From contig JBLMZW010000142.1 of NCBI GenBank assembly GCA_050259035.1, forward strand, positions 1-40,613: a DNA stretch of 40,613 nt. The letters run 5' to 3'. The position numbers were made by a program, and so were the translations under genes. This DNA is from JBLMZW01 sp050259035 (lineage in GTDB: Bacteria; Bacillota; Syntrophomonadia; Syntrophomonadales; DTU052). The notes beneath the pieces are model-generated. The model saw only the letters and a list, made by a program, of their open reading frames with translations. It ran no database searches and was not told where the DNA came from. This document shows positions 1 through 7,090 of this stretch, one piece after another (position 1 is the first letter of the stretch; every line of letters begins with the position of its first letter).

Positions 1-9
1 TATGCTCAT
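1..9 (-). CDS. Start of a gene running off the left edge
   Basis: An ATG on the minus strand at 9 is preceded, six bases upstream, by a strong ribosome binding site (GGAGGTG, seen as cacctcc at 16-22). Only the first three codons (Met-Ser-Ile) are inside the window, so the product cannot be named. It lies downstream of the ABC transporter operon in the same direction. Confidence 0.6.
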
Positions 10-110
10 CGTATCACCTCCACCTTTAAGGCTATTATGCACAACACGGATTCATTTGACTCCTAATAAAGATTGAAAGGAAAAGGAAGGTGGGTTGGAC
101 AAATAATGCA

Positions 111-135
111 ATGTCAGCGTACGAAACGCTGACAT
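111..135. terminator. Hairpin after the ABC transporter operon
   Basis: A perfect 10-bp inverted repeat (111-120 with 126-135, loop ACGAA) lies 36 bases beyond the stop of the binding-protein gene. The T-run (CTTGTTTTT) follows on the plus strand. On the minus strand, where the operon ends, the tail is only TGCATTATTTG. It may still end the operon or stabilise its 3' end, but it is a weak intrinsic terminator in that direction. Confidence 0.5.
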
Positions 136-171
136 CTTGTTTTTAATATAGCTTTCTAACCAAAGAATTCT

Positions 172-1008
172 CTATTTTTTCACTATAAAGCAGGAATCCT
201 TGAAGGTATAGTACGGAGTAGTACCTAACCAACTGCCGTCTTTAGATTTACCCGTGCCATAATACCAATGAATAAATACCACATCGATTTTCTTACTGGC
301 CAGGGCTGCAAGCCGGGCCTTGTTTTCAACAGGGACAAACTCGAAGTTAACACCCATTAACTTGCCTATTTCGCCGAGTAAAACAACATTATAACCCGCT
401 GGTTTTCCGTCTGCGGCTATGTAATCAAGCGGGGTATAATCTCCACTTATTCCAACATAAATAGTTTTAGCCCCTTCAATTTTGGTTGGTTCTTTATAAG
501 ACGGTTCTTTATTAACCGGCAATTTGATGATCCATTCGTCCTCCAGGCGCTTTAAAGTACCGTTTTCTTTCAGAGTGGTAATAGCCTTATCAAGATCTTG
601 TTTTAATTTTCGATCATCGCCGCGTACCGCCATAAGAATGGCTGCATCGGCATTCGACCTGCATTCGATTAATTTCAATTTATTATTCCTTCCGACATAA
701 TAATGGCCAACAAATTTTGGAACAAATACGGCGTCTACTTTCCCGGTAACCACTGCGGTTATACAATCCGAGCATCTATCGAAATTCTCGATTTTTTGTG
801 GTTCTACCCCGGTTCTCTGTAGTATCATCGCCTTCTTATCGAATTCAGCGCCCAAATCAACCATAGCTACTGTCTTGCCTTTCAAATCTGCGGTATTTTG
901 AATTTTAGCTGTCGTTTCACTGGTTTTGTCGGTTTTATTACTGCCGCAGCCGGCAATTATTATCATGCTCATGATAAGAATCAGAAATATTGCTAACTTG
1001 TTCTTCAT
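172..1008 (-). CDS. Amino-acid ABC transporter substrate-binding lipoprotein with circularly permuted domain order
   Basis: This is a 278-residue extracytoplasmic solute-binding protein of the SBP_bac_3 (polar amino acid) family. An N-terminal signal with lipobox IAGC puts the lipidated Cys at 21. The start has a GAGGAGGG ribosome site. The order of the family halves is reversed. Residues about 38-162 correspond to the usual second half (DLKGKTVA at 41-48, GKVDAVF at 89-95, and the usual carboxy-terminal helix TLKENGTLKRLEDEW at 145-159). Residues about 180-278 correspond to the usual first half (TIYVGISGDYTPLDYI at 182, then AGYNVVLLGEIGKLMG, KKIDVVF at 239, and TTPYYTFKDSCFIVK at the end). 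Total length is that of one ordinary binding protein, so the fold could be complete but permuted. It is the last gene of a permease-ATPase-SBP operon. The assignment to amino acids is by family; the ligand is unknown. Confidence 0.88.
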   Translation of the reverse strand: MKNKLAIFLILIMSMIIIAGCGSNKTDKTSETTAKIQNTADLKGKTVAMVDLGAEFDKKAMILQRTGVEPQKIENFDRCSDCITAVVTGKVDAVFVPKFVGHYYVGRNNKLKLIECRSNADAAILMAVRGDDRKLKQDLDKAITTLKENGTLKRLEDEWIIKLPVNKEPSYKEPTKIEGAKTIYVGISGDYTPLDYIAADGKPAGYNVVLLGEIGKLMGVNFEFVPVENKARLAALASKKIDVVFIHWYYGTGKSKDGSWLGTTPYYTFKDSCFIVKK

Positions 1009-1024
1009 TACTAAAGTCCCTCCT

Positions 1025-2116
1025 CTAAAGCGTAATAAATACTATATTTCGGCCATTTTTAAATATATACTTTTGCCGCCTGGACACATTGTTAATCAAA
1101 AGCATCCCCAGGTTATCATCGACCACATTACTTTCAAAGGGATTATATTGCTTGGCGCGATAAATAAAAACTATATTAATTTCGTTGGTTTCATTTGCGT
1201 ACTCTATCGTGTACTCTATGTCGGGGTCTGATTCTGCATAACATTGCCGGAATACTTCCGTTACAAGTTCTTCCAGCAGAAGCTGTATATGATATAGTTG
1301 TTTGGCGGTAATGCTATACTTCTGGCAAAAGATTTCGATTTGAGCATTCATAGCCACCATATCAAAACCACGGGAGTGAATCTCATAATTGAAAGTTTTC
1401 AGTTTAGTGATAAAGGATCTGGTTTTTTCCTTTTGGGGGTTATCAAATATTTCTTCCGGCGTTCCCTCCTCATAAATCAGGCCTTCGTCCATGTAAAACA
1501 CCCGGTCGGCTATATCTCTGGCAAAACCCATTTCATGGGTAACAATCAGCATCGTCAATCCTGTTTTGACTAGCTTTCTGATTATAGCCAGAACCTCACG
1601 GGTCATGGTCGGATCAAGTGCAGAAGTTGGCTCATCCATCAGCATGGTTTCGGGCTCCATAGCCATGCATCTGGCTATGGCTATTCTCTGTTGCTGGCCT
1701 CCAGATAATTGATGGGGATAACTTTGGGCTTTATCAACTAAGCCCACCATGTTTAGAAGTTCAAGAGCTTTATTTCTCGCCTCCCTTTTATCAGTTTTTT
1801 TTACCCATCTGGGTGCAAGGGTAATGTTATCCAAAACGGTCAAATGAGAGAATAAGTGAAATCCCTGATATACCATACCCATTTTTGTGCGTATGTGATT
1901 CAGGTTGACATCTTTCCTGGTGATATCCGTTCCGTTTATGTATATATTTCCTTGATCCGGCGTTTCCAGCATGGCCAGGCTGCGCAGAAAAACACTTTTT
2001 CCGGTGCCGGAGGGACCAATGATAGCTATACATTCGCCTTTTTTGATATGTGCGTTGACACCTTTTAGAACTGTGAATCCACCAAATTGTTTGGATAGAT
2101 TATTAACCTTAATCAT
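1025..2116 (-). CDS. Amino-acid ABC transporter ATPase fused to a degenerate RsbW/GHKL-like domain
   Basis: The first 240 residues are a GlnQ-type ABC ATPase: Walker A GPSGTGKS (34-41), Q-loop Gln84, signature LSGGQQQR (137-144), Walker B TMLMDEP (157-163) and H-loop THE (193-195). This domain should energise uptake through the adjacent permease. About 120 further residues follow that ordinary GlnQ proteins lack. They resemble the anti-sigma-factor/serine kinase ATPase family (HATPase_c_2). LLLEELVTEVFRQCY (279-293) matches the N-box helix, and DDNLGMLLINN (333-343) plus the closing NGRNIVFITL match the usual end. The normally conserved N-box Asn appears as Glu287 and the Asp-Gly G1 box is not evident, so nucleotide binding there is doubtful. 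The start at 2116 is chosen because it overlaps the permease stop as ATGA; an in-frame upstream ATG at 2164 would lie inside the permease gene. Confidence 0.88.
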   Translation of the reverse strand: MIKVNNLSKQFGGFTVLKGVNAHIKKGECIAIIGPSGTGKSVFLRSLAMLETPDQGNIYINGTDITRKDVNLNHIRTKMGMVYQGFHLFSHLTVLDNITLAPRWVKKTDKREARNKALELLNMVGLVDKAQSYPHQLSGGQQQRIAIARCMAMEPETMLMDEPTSALDPTMTREVLAIIRKLVKTGLTMLIVTHEMGFARDIADRVFYMDEGLIYEEGTPEEIFDNPQKEKTRSFITKLKTFNYEIHSRGFDMVAMNAQIEIFCQKYSITAKQLYHIQLLLEELVTEVFRQCYAESDPDIEYTIEYANETNEINIVFIYRAKQYNPFESNVVDDNLGMLLINNVSRRQKYIFKNGRNIVFITL

Positions 2117-2793
2117 AAAGCTTCCCTTCGCTTCCCACCGATGGCAAAAAGGGCATAAACGCAATAAGAAAGGCCCAGATAAATCAAGACCCCGAAGAAT
2201 AGCGAAAAGAATGGATCACCGGTGCGGGTGCCGATGTTGTTTACTGTCCTGGTAAGGTCAGTAATGGTGACATAGCCCACAACCGAGGTCCACTGGATAG
2301 TATTAACTATGGTGCTTTGATAAACCGGTTTGGCAATAGTACCTGCCTGAGGAAGGGTTATGGCCAGAAATGCTTTAATTCGGGAAAAGCCCAGCATACG
2401 CGCAGCCTCTAACTGTTTTCTATCTACAGCTTCGAGGGCCGAACGCATCAATTCTGCTATATGCGCCCCGCTATTAAGCGCAAAGGCTATCATTGCGATA
2501 ATTACTGGGTCAGTCCTGTTGTTCGCAAACACCACATAATAAAGTATCATTAGCAGGAGCAAAACCGGACTGCCTCGCAGGACGGCAATAAACAACTGTG
2601 AGCTTCGGATAAAAATTTTTATTTTGGACATTCGGAGCCAGCATAGTAGCGCGCCAATAATGGAGCCTAGAAATAACCCCGCAGCCGATATCAAAACGGT
2701 AACCCCTAGGCCTTTTAGTACAATTAAATACGTATTTCCTTCCAGCAGGTTTCTCTGAAATGAAGTGATGATTGTATCCAGTAACCCGCTCAC
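2113..2793 (-). CDS. Amino-acid ABC transporter permease
   Basis: A 226-residue HisM/GlnP-type inner-membrane permease. It has about five hydrophobic segments and the family EAA-like loop (EAARMLGFSRIKAFLAITLP, around residues 147-166), which docks with the ATPase. It starts with GTG at 2793 after a purine-rich AGGAAAAAAG stretch. It is the first gene of the three-gene operon and overlaps the ATPase by four bases, which suggests translational coupling. The substrate is expected to be a polar amino acid by family only. Confidence 0.92.
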   Translation of the reverse strand: MSGLLDTIITSFQRNLLEGNTYLIVLKGLGVTVLISAAGLFLGSIIGALLCWLRMSKIKIFIRSSQLFIAVLRGSPVLLLLMILYYVVFANNRTDPVIIAMIAFALNSGAHIAELMRSALEAVDRKQLEAARMLGFSRIKAFLAITLPQAGTIAKPVYQSTIVNTIQWTSVVGYVTITDLTRTVNNIGTRTGDPFFSLFFGVLIYLGLSYCVYALFAIGGKRREAL

Positions 2794-2949
2794 CTTTTTT
2801 CCTTTCTTCTTAGCAATGGTTAGTGCGTTTCGACAATTTTGGTTACTATTTTTTGTTGTTCTACATTTTTCATTTTTATCCTCTTATTAATTGCTGTTTT
2901 AAACCGGTTTTCCCTATTGCTTTGTAATGGCTGTATGTTCCAGGTAATT

Positions 2950-3170
2950 GACTTGGGAACGCCGGACTCCAGCCCGGCCCCGATCTCGTCCCGGCCGGAT
3001 CAAGACTGCCACTCGTTCCTGTTCTCCTCAGCTACAACACCAACGGCTTGCTTGGCCGGCGGCGGTGACTTGCCAACACTACATCCGTGTAGTAGCTGCA
3101 AGTAGATCAACATCCAGTTGTCCTAACCCACCGCAGGAAATCGGTCTCAGCTGCGCTGTGTTGTAGTGGC
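2950..3170. other. GC-rich, strongly self-complementary intergenic element
   Basis: Between the ABC operon and tRNA-Pro there are about 630 bases with no convincing gene. The middle is much richer in GC than its flanks and full of inverted repeats. CTACAACAC (3032-3040) pairs with GTGTTGTAG (3158-3166). Inside this, ACTTGC (3068-3073) pairs with GCAAGT (3098-3103), enclosing ACTACA-TCCG-TGTAGT (3078-3093). Further short GC stems lie at about 2960-2980 and between 2991 and 3058. It could be a structured RNA, a remnant of a mobile element, or a decayed gene. The rest of the gap (2794-2949, 3171-3386) is AT-rich or unremarkable apart from a small stem, GTGGT/ACCAC, near 3294-3317. Confidence 0.4.
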
Positions 3171-3386
3171 TCGTCGAATGTTGCTTCGTCAGCTGTTTAA
3201 CCCCGCCTAATCTGATGGATAAAAAAATACTGGGCTTAAATTAAACTGGCGCTCCCTCTCCGGGTGCCCATCGGTAGGGTTGCGACTGATAAAGGTGGTC
3301 TACACAGGATAACCACTGGCGGATGATGCAGATTATATGGGCATAGCATAACTGAAGGGTTGTATAATACTATTACTTCCATAAAA

Positions 3387-3412
3387 AATACAGGGTCTAA
3401 AAACCCTGTATT
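3387..3412 (-). terminator. Terminator of tRNA-Pro
   Basis: A 10-bp perfect stem (3387-3396 with 3403-3412, core TACAGGGT/ACCCTGTA, loop of six) is followed on the minus strand by a U-rich tail (TTTTAT). It lies 14 bases beyond the 3' end of the tRNA gene. Confidence 0.8.
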
Positions 3413-3425
3413 ACTTTTTTATAGA

Positions 3426-3502
3426 TGGTCGGGATGACAGGATTTGAACCTGCGACCTTCTGGTCCCGAACCAGACGCGCTACCAAACTGCGCTACATCC
3501 CG
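3426..3502 (-). tRNA. tRNA-Pro, anticodon CGG
   Basis: The minus strand reads as a complete 77-base tRNA. The acceptor arms are CGGGATG and CATCCCG, the D-arm contains GCGC-AGTTTGGTA-GCGC, the anticodon stem is TCTGG/CCAGA with loop TTCGGGA (anticodon CGG, reading CCG), and the T-loop is GGTTCAAATCC. The 3' CCA is encoded (3426-3428). A terminator follows directly. No other tRNA is clustered with it. Confidence 0.96.
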
Positions 3503-3571
3503 ACGCAACATCTATTGTAGCATCAAGCCCATGATTGAAGCAAGCCGTTCTGAATATTCTCTAATATGTCG

Positions 3572-3847
3572 TTATCCTTGTAACCCATCATAGTTCTGCA
3601 AGTCTGCTTTGGCTCCATATTCTTTCTGGATGGTTAAAATCTGGGGCGCCCATTCATATATTTTGTTTCTCACCTGGTTAGGGTCGGCTTCATCAACTTT
3701 GATTACTTTGTCTTGAGATATTTGTATTCCAATACTGTACGTTCCGTCTGAATTGGCACTGACTAACAGGCCCTCGTAATGCTCCTTATTAAATATCCCG
3801 TCACTTAAAAAGTCTTCTTTGTCCATTATACGGCCTTTATTGTTCAC
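3572..3847 (-). CDS. Small hypothetical protein, 91 residues
   Basis: I do not recognise this family. The start is a GTG at 3847 placed six bases after GAGGAGG, which is good evidence that it is translated. The protein is soluble, acidic and lysine-containing, with no signal or membrane segment. A beta-rich centre (NSDGTYSIGIQISQDKVIKV) is followed by a probable helix (PNQVRNKIYEWAPQILTIQK). It sits alone between tRNA-Pro and the thiamine pyrophosphokinase gene, in the same direction as both. Confidence 0.7.
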   Translation of the reverse strand: MNNKGRIMDKEDFLSDGIFNKEHYEGLLVSANSDGTYSIGIQISQDKVIKVDEADPNQVRNKIYEWAPQILTIQKEYGAKADLQNYDGLQG

Positions 3848-3928
3848 TGGCTGCCTCCTCTTCAGTTAAGTTTTTATTAGTTTAGGCAGCAAACGGAACG
3901 GTTATGTAAAAGTAAAATCAACTTGACC

Positions 3929-4570
3929 TTAAACCGGAATATGATAATGGATTACTGCCAGAGTTCCGGAGATCAATTCTATTAAAGGGTCGCGAACCTC
4001 GATAACGTTAGAAACAGCCCACTGCCAGTTGAGTTCCAGCGTAGCATTGTTCAATGGATACTTGAATCCTGAAAGTGTTATTCCCGTTGCCAAATCGCTT
4101 AAAACCAATAGAGATACGGTATCCCCGGGCTCGCCTTTTAGCCTTAAAGCCGAATTAATCACATGTATGGTTTCAGAGGGTGATTCAAAAATAACCGGGA
4201 TTCCCTTTTGAGTCAGGGTCGACACACTGTAGAGGTTAGAAATGGTGTGATCCAGTCTGGATCCGGTGCCTCCCCAAATAGTTACTTCTGTCGCACCCTG
4301 ATCCATGGCCGTAAGTAGTGCCAGCATAGTATCGGTTTCATTTTTTTCACTGGGATATTCTACTATCTTAACCCCACTGTTTTTCATGAAAGCTTTGTCG
4401 GCAGGTAAAATAGAATCCATATCACCAATCAAAACATGCGGTTTCAAGGCAAGTTTTCGTGCGACAGCAGCCGCGCCATCCACGCATATAATGAAATCGT
4501 ATGCTTCGGCTTTATTCGTGTACCAGTCGAGGCTCCCATATGAACCATTGCACAGGATAAGGGTGTTCAA
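3929..4570 (-). CDS. thiN: Thiamine pyrophosphokinase
   Basis: Transfers pyrophosphate from ATP to thiamine to make thiamine diphosphate. At 213 residues it has the usual length of the ThiN/TPK family. Recognisable motifs are ICVDGAAAVARKL, the catalytic-site acid motif IGDMDS (48-53), the EKNETDTMLAL segment that supplies the Mg-binding acids, and WGGTGSRLDHTISNL, which contacts the substrates. The carboxy-terminal half is the small beta-sandwich TPK domain. It starts with TTG at 4570, seven bases after GGAGGAG. In many Firmicutes this gene lies in a ribosome-assembly cluster (rsgA-rpe-thiN); those partners are not here. Confidence 0.94.
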   Translation of the reverse strand: MNTLILCNGSYGSLDWYTNKAEAYDFIICVDGAAAVARKLALKPHVLIGDMDSILPADKAFMKNSGVKIVEYPSEKNETDTMLALLTAMDQGATEVTIWGGTGSRLDHTISNLYSVSTLTQKGIPVIFESPSETIHVINSALRLKGEPGDTVSLLVLSDLATGITLSGFKYPLNNATLELNWQWAVSNVIEVRDPLIELISGTLAVIHYHIPV

Positions 4571-4599
4571 TCTCTAACTCCTCCAAGCCAATTTCTGCT

Positions 4600-4790
4600 T
4601 CAGGTTAAAGGTTAAAAGTTAAACGTAAAACGGGGAAAAGCCTTTAACTTCTCACGTTTCACGTTTCACCTTTTACCTTGAAACCTTTTCACCTGTCCAC
4701 AATACGGGTCTCTACACTTTTTTGCTGTCCATTCTATGGGGTATATTTTACCTTTCACGTCTCACGTTTAACCTTATTTTTCACTTCTTA
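4600..4790. repeat. Degenerate short repeats (AAACGTGAAA type), partly inverted
   Basis: The gap between thiN and trmL is built from variants of a 7-10 base unit. AGGTTAAAGGTTAAAAGTTAAACGT (approximately 4601-4625) reads rightward. Copies of CACGTTTCAC/CACGTCTCACGTTTAACC (about 4653-4680 and 4758-4775) read in the opposite sense. The two blocks can pair imperfectly across about 20 bases. No gene, and no regular spacer as in CRISPR. Confidence 0.6.
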
Positions 4791-5246
4791 CGTCAACCCT
4801 AGATACCCATTCTGCCTCAGGGCTTCGTACAATACTATGGCAACTGAATTAGATAAGTTTAATGATCGTCCCAGATCCAGCATGGGAATTCTTATTTGGT
4901 TGTGGGGAAAGCGGTCTAATATTTCCTTTTTTAATCCCTCGGTCTCCTTGCCAAACACTAAAAAATCATCCAATTTATATTGAACACGATCATAACTATT
5001 CGAGGATTTGGTTGTCGCTAAGAAAAAGTTTTTTCCCGGGCTGGCTTCAATTAATGAATCAAAGTCATCCCAGACCTGTAATTTTACATGAGGCCAGTAA
5101 TCAAGCCCCGCCCTTTTCAGATACCGATCTTCCAGCGAGAAGCCCAGTGGTTTAATCAGGTGTAACACAGTGCCGGTTAAGGCACAAGTCCTGGCAACAT
5201 TTCCTGTATTCTGCGGAATCTCCGGTTCGACCAGAACTATATTCAT
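4788..5246 (-). CDS. trmL: tRNA (cytidine/uridine-34 2'-O)-methyltransferase
   Basis: A SPOUT-class RNA methyltransferase of the TrmL/CspR family, which 2'-O-methylates the wobble base of certain leucine tRNAs using S-adenosylmethionine. Visible motifs are the amino-terminal VEPEIPQNTGNVARTC, the knot region LVFGKETEGL (about 95-104) and the AdoMet-binding knot IPMLDLGRSLNLSNSVAIVLYEA with the RSLN signature. The length of 152 is typical. I place the start at 5246 because a GGGAG site lies nine bases upstream; an in-frame ATG at 5267 has no such site and would add seven residues. Confidence 0.94.
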   Translation of the reverse strand: MNIVLVEPEIPQNTGNVARTCALTGTVLHLIKPLGFSLEDRYLKRAGLDYWPHVKLQVWDDFDSLIEASPGKNFFLATTKSSNSYDRVQYKLDDFLVFGKETEGLKKEILDRFPHNQIRIPMLDLGRSLNLSNSVAIVLYEALRQNGYLGLT

Positions 5247-5359
5247 TAATATCATCTCCCGTACCAAAATGTTATCACAGAATCGTTTATTTCGAATAAC
5301 TCATTCCCGCCAGGGAAGTCTATTAAAGAAAACTTTGTATAATGCCAGGAGATGATTTT

Positions 5360-6349
5360 ATGGGAAGTAAAAAAGCATATTGGATTATTGGAGCGGTGGC
5401 TTTACTTCTTATAGCGGTAGTCGCTGCCCTGCCTCAATTGCGCAGTCCAGTTAGAAAACCGACGGTTCCCCAAAAGATTTCTACACCGAGTCAGGTGTCG
5501 TTAAGTCCAGAAGTAAAAAAATACAAAGAAGAACCTGTAATTACCCTTTATCGGCATAAAAACAACAGCGTTCAACGCATCCCTTTAGAGAAATACTTGA
5601 TGGGAGTTGTAGCCGCAGAAATTGGCACCAATCAGCCTACTGAAGCCTTAAAAGCCCAGGCAATAGCAGCCCGCAGTCTGGTTATGTCCCGTATTGCCTA
5701 TTTAGGCGGAGCAAAAATGCATAAAACCAATGCTTGTGACTTGCCCGAGCACTTCCAGGCTTACGATGAGACGAAGGTTACCGATGCTATCCGCAACGCA
5801 GTAAATGCTACCCGAGGCCAGGTAATAACCTATAACGGTAAGTTTGCCTATGCCCTGTTCCATTCGTATTCCTGGAAAAAGACCGCATCTATAGAAGAAT
5901 ACTTCCCGGAACAGAGAAAACTGGCCGGAGGTTATATTAAGTCGGTGTCGTCTCCCGGGGAAGAATACGCACCAGCCAAGGAAAGGCATTGGAGGGTTTC
6001 GATTCCCCATTCTGAACTTCAATCGATCTTCGGACCCAAGGCTGACTTGAATGCCATTAAAATAACCAAGCGCGGCCCCAGTGGAAGAGCCCTGGATATC
6101 TCCGCTGGTTCCAAAACGGTTAAGGCTTATGATTTAAGAACCCGTTTGGGCGGCGAACGATTAAAGTCTACCATGATAACAAAAATTACTTCCAATGGTA
6201 ACAATACCATATTTGAGGGATATGGCTGGGGACATGGATGCGGGCTGTCACAGTGGGGAGCCTACGCTATGGCCAAGCAGGGCCGGAACAGTTTAGCTAT
6301 TGTTACTCATTATTATTCGGGTACCAGAGTGGTCAAACTCTGGAAGTAA
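5360..6349 (+). CDS. spoIID: SpoIID/LytB-domain lytic transglycosylase (stage II sporulation protein D-like)
   Basis: SpoIID cleaves peptidoglycan glycan strands during engulfment of the forespore, acting from the mother-cell membrane. The protein is 329 residues: one N-terminal transmembrane anchor (about 10-26), a Pro/Ser/Lys linker, then the SpoIID domain. YLMGVVAAEI includes the catalytic-type Glu in the family motif, followed by EALKAQAIAARSL. The end GWGHGCGLSQWGAYAMAKQG is highly typical. Where several family members have a Cys/Gly-rich metal site after FHS, this one has FHSYSWKKTASIEEYF, so a zinc site may be absent or different. The ATG at 5360 follows AGGAG by eight bases. Because the anchored domain is also found in SpoIID paralogues, the exact sporulation step is inferred. 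Confidence 0.87.
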   Translation: MGSKKAYWIIGAVALLLIAVVAALPQLRSPVRKPTVPQKISTPSQVSLSPEVKKYKEEPVITLYRHKNNSVQRIPLEKYLMGVVAAEIGTNQPTEALKAQAIAARSLVMSRIAYLGGAKMHKTNACDLPEHFQAYDETKVTDAIRNAVNATRGQVITYNGKFAYALFHSYSWKKTASIEEYFPEQRKLAGGYIKSVSSPGEEYAPAKERHWRVSIPHSELQSIFGPKADLNAIKITKRGPSGRALDISAGSKTVKAYDLRTRLGGERLKSTMITKITSNGNNTIFEGYGWGHGCGLSQWGAYAMAKQGRNSLAIVTHYYSGTRVVKLWK

Positions 6350-6469
6350 TTAAGGTTAGGATACTTTGCTTCGAGTTTCATTATTTCCCTCCTTTTCCCG
6401 CAGTTATCTGATTAGAAACCGGTTTTGGTACAGATATTAATAACGGTGCAGGGAAAGGAGGGGTTGTTA

Positions 6470-6664
6470 ATGAGCCGAAATCGTGCAGGAATGATGTCAG
6501 AACAGTTAAAGTACGAATTGGCCAAGGAAATGGGAGTGGATCAAATCGTCGCCTCTGAAGGCTGGGGTGGCGTAAGCTCCCGCGACTGTGGCAACCTGGT
6601 CAAAATGGCTATTAAAAAGGCTGAGGAATCTCTCAGCCAGAACGTTTCTCGACCGAAGGCCTAA
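6470..6664 (+). CDS. Alpha/beta-type small acid-soluble spore protein
   Basis: A 64-residue DNA-binding spore protein that coats and protects forespore DNA and is degraded by GPR protease at germination. The two conserved blocks are visible: LKYELAKEMGVD (the GPR cleavage region, usually E-I-A, here E-L-A) and GGVSSRDCGNLVKMAIKKAEESL. The ATG at 6470 lies seven bases after GGAGG. A strong terminator follows the stop, so it is a single-gene unit, as usual for these genes. Forespore (sigma-G) control is expected from the family; I could not define a convincing promoter. Confidence 0.93.
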   Translation: MSRNRAGMMSEQLKYELAKEMGVDQIVASEGWGGVSSRDCGNLVKMAIKKAEESLSQNVSRPKA

Positions 6665-6672
6665 CTTGCACC

Positions 6673-6700
6673 CGCCAGGGGTTATCCCTGGCGTTATTTA
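6673..6700 (+). terminator. Terminator of the SASP gene
   Basis: Stem CGCCAGGG (6673-6680) / CCCTGGCG (6686-6693), loop GTTAT, followed by TTATTTATTTTA. The minus-strand side lacks a T-run, so it serves the plus-strand SASP gene and not echF. Confidence 0.88.
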
Positions 6701-6702
6701 TT

Positions 6703-7062
6703 TTAAGCATCCTTCTCATTCTTTTTCCTTGGTTCAATGTGCCAAACCATGGTCTCCATTTTTTCTACCGGTTTGCGCCATTCTGAATCAACTTCCAGGC
6801 ACTTTTCCGGGCAGGCCTCCACACAGGCTCCGCAAACCACGCAACTATAGGGATCGTATTTATATAACCCTTCTTTGCGTTTAATCTCGAAACACCCGGC
6901 GGGGCATCTCTTTTCGCAGGCGGTGCACATGATACATTCCCTCATATCGAGAGTCAATCTGCCTTTAAGCCCGTGGTAGGTATCTCTTCTTACATAAGGA
7001 TAGGGTCGGGTGACCGGTCGGTTACCAAGATTCTTTAATATTGTAGGGAGCATTTTAACCAT
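6703..7062 (-). CDS. echF: Ech hydrogenase subunit F, 2x[4Fe-4S] ferredoxin-like
   Basis: A 119-residue polyferredoxin subunit that passes electrons between soluble ferredoxin and the small subunit of the membrane hydrogenase. Two CxxCxxCxxxCP clusters are present: CIMCTACEKRCP (about 43-54) and CVVCGACVEACP (about 74-85). It corresponds to NuoI/HycF. It is the last gene of the ech operon, 28 bases after echE, with a GGAGG site 10 bases before its ATG. Its carboxy end is basic (PRKKNEKDA). Confidence 0.93.
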   Translation of the reverse strand: MVKMLPTILKNLGNRPVTRPYPYVRRDTYHGLKGRLTLDMRECIMCTACEKRCPAGCFEIKRKEGLYKYDPYSCVVCGACVEACPEKCLEVDSEWRKPVEKMETMVWHIEPRKKNEKDA

Positions 7063-7090
7063 TAGTCATGATCCTCCGAAATATTTTCAG

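Noticed and set aside
926..1231. Plus-strand 101-codon frame across the binding-protein and ATPase genes
   Set aside because: Overlaps two well-supported genes in antisense and has no ribosome site.
2839..3166. Plus-strand open frames of 88 and 72 codons in the GC-rich gap
   Set aside because: Composition is biased (many Arg, Pro, Ser, Cys), no ribosome sites, and the frames follow GC-rich repeats. The complementary strand is broken by stops. More likely noncoding or decayed.
3240..3330. Cobalamin riboswitch or T-box upstream of the ABC operon
   Set aside because: Conserved blocks of these elements (for example the T-box AGGGTGGNACCGCG) are not present on either strand.
4600..4790. CRISPR-like repeats
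   Set aside because: Units are short, variable, in both orientations and without regular spacers.
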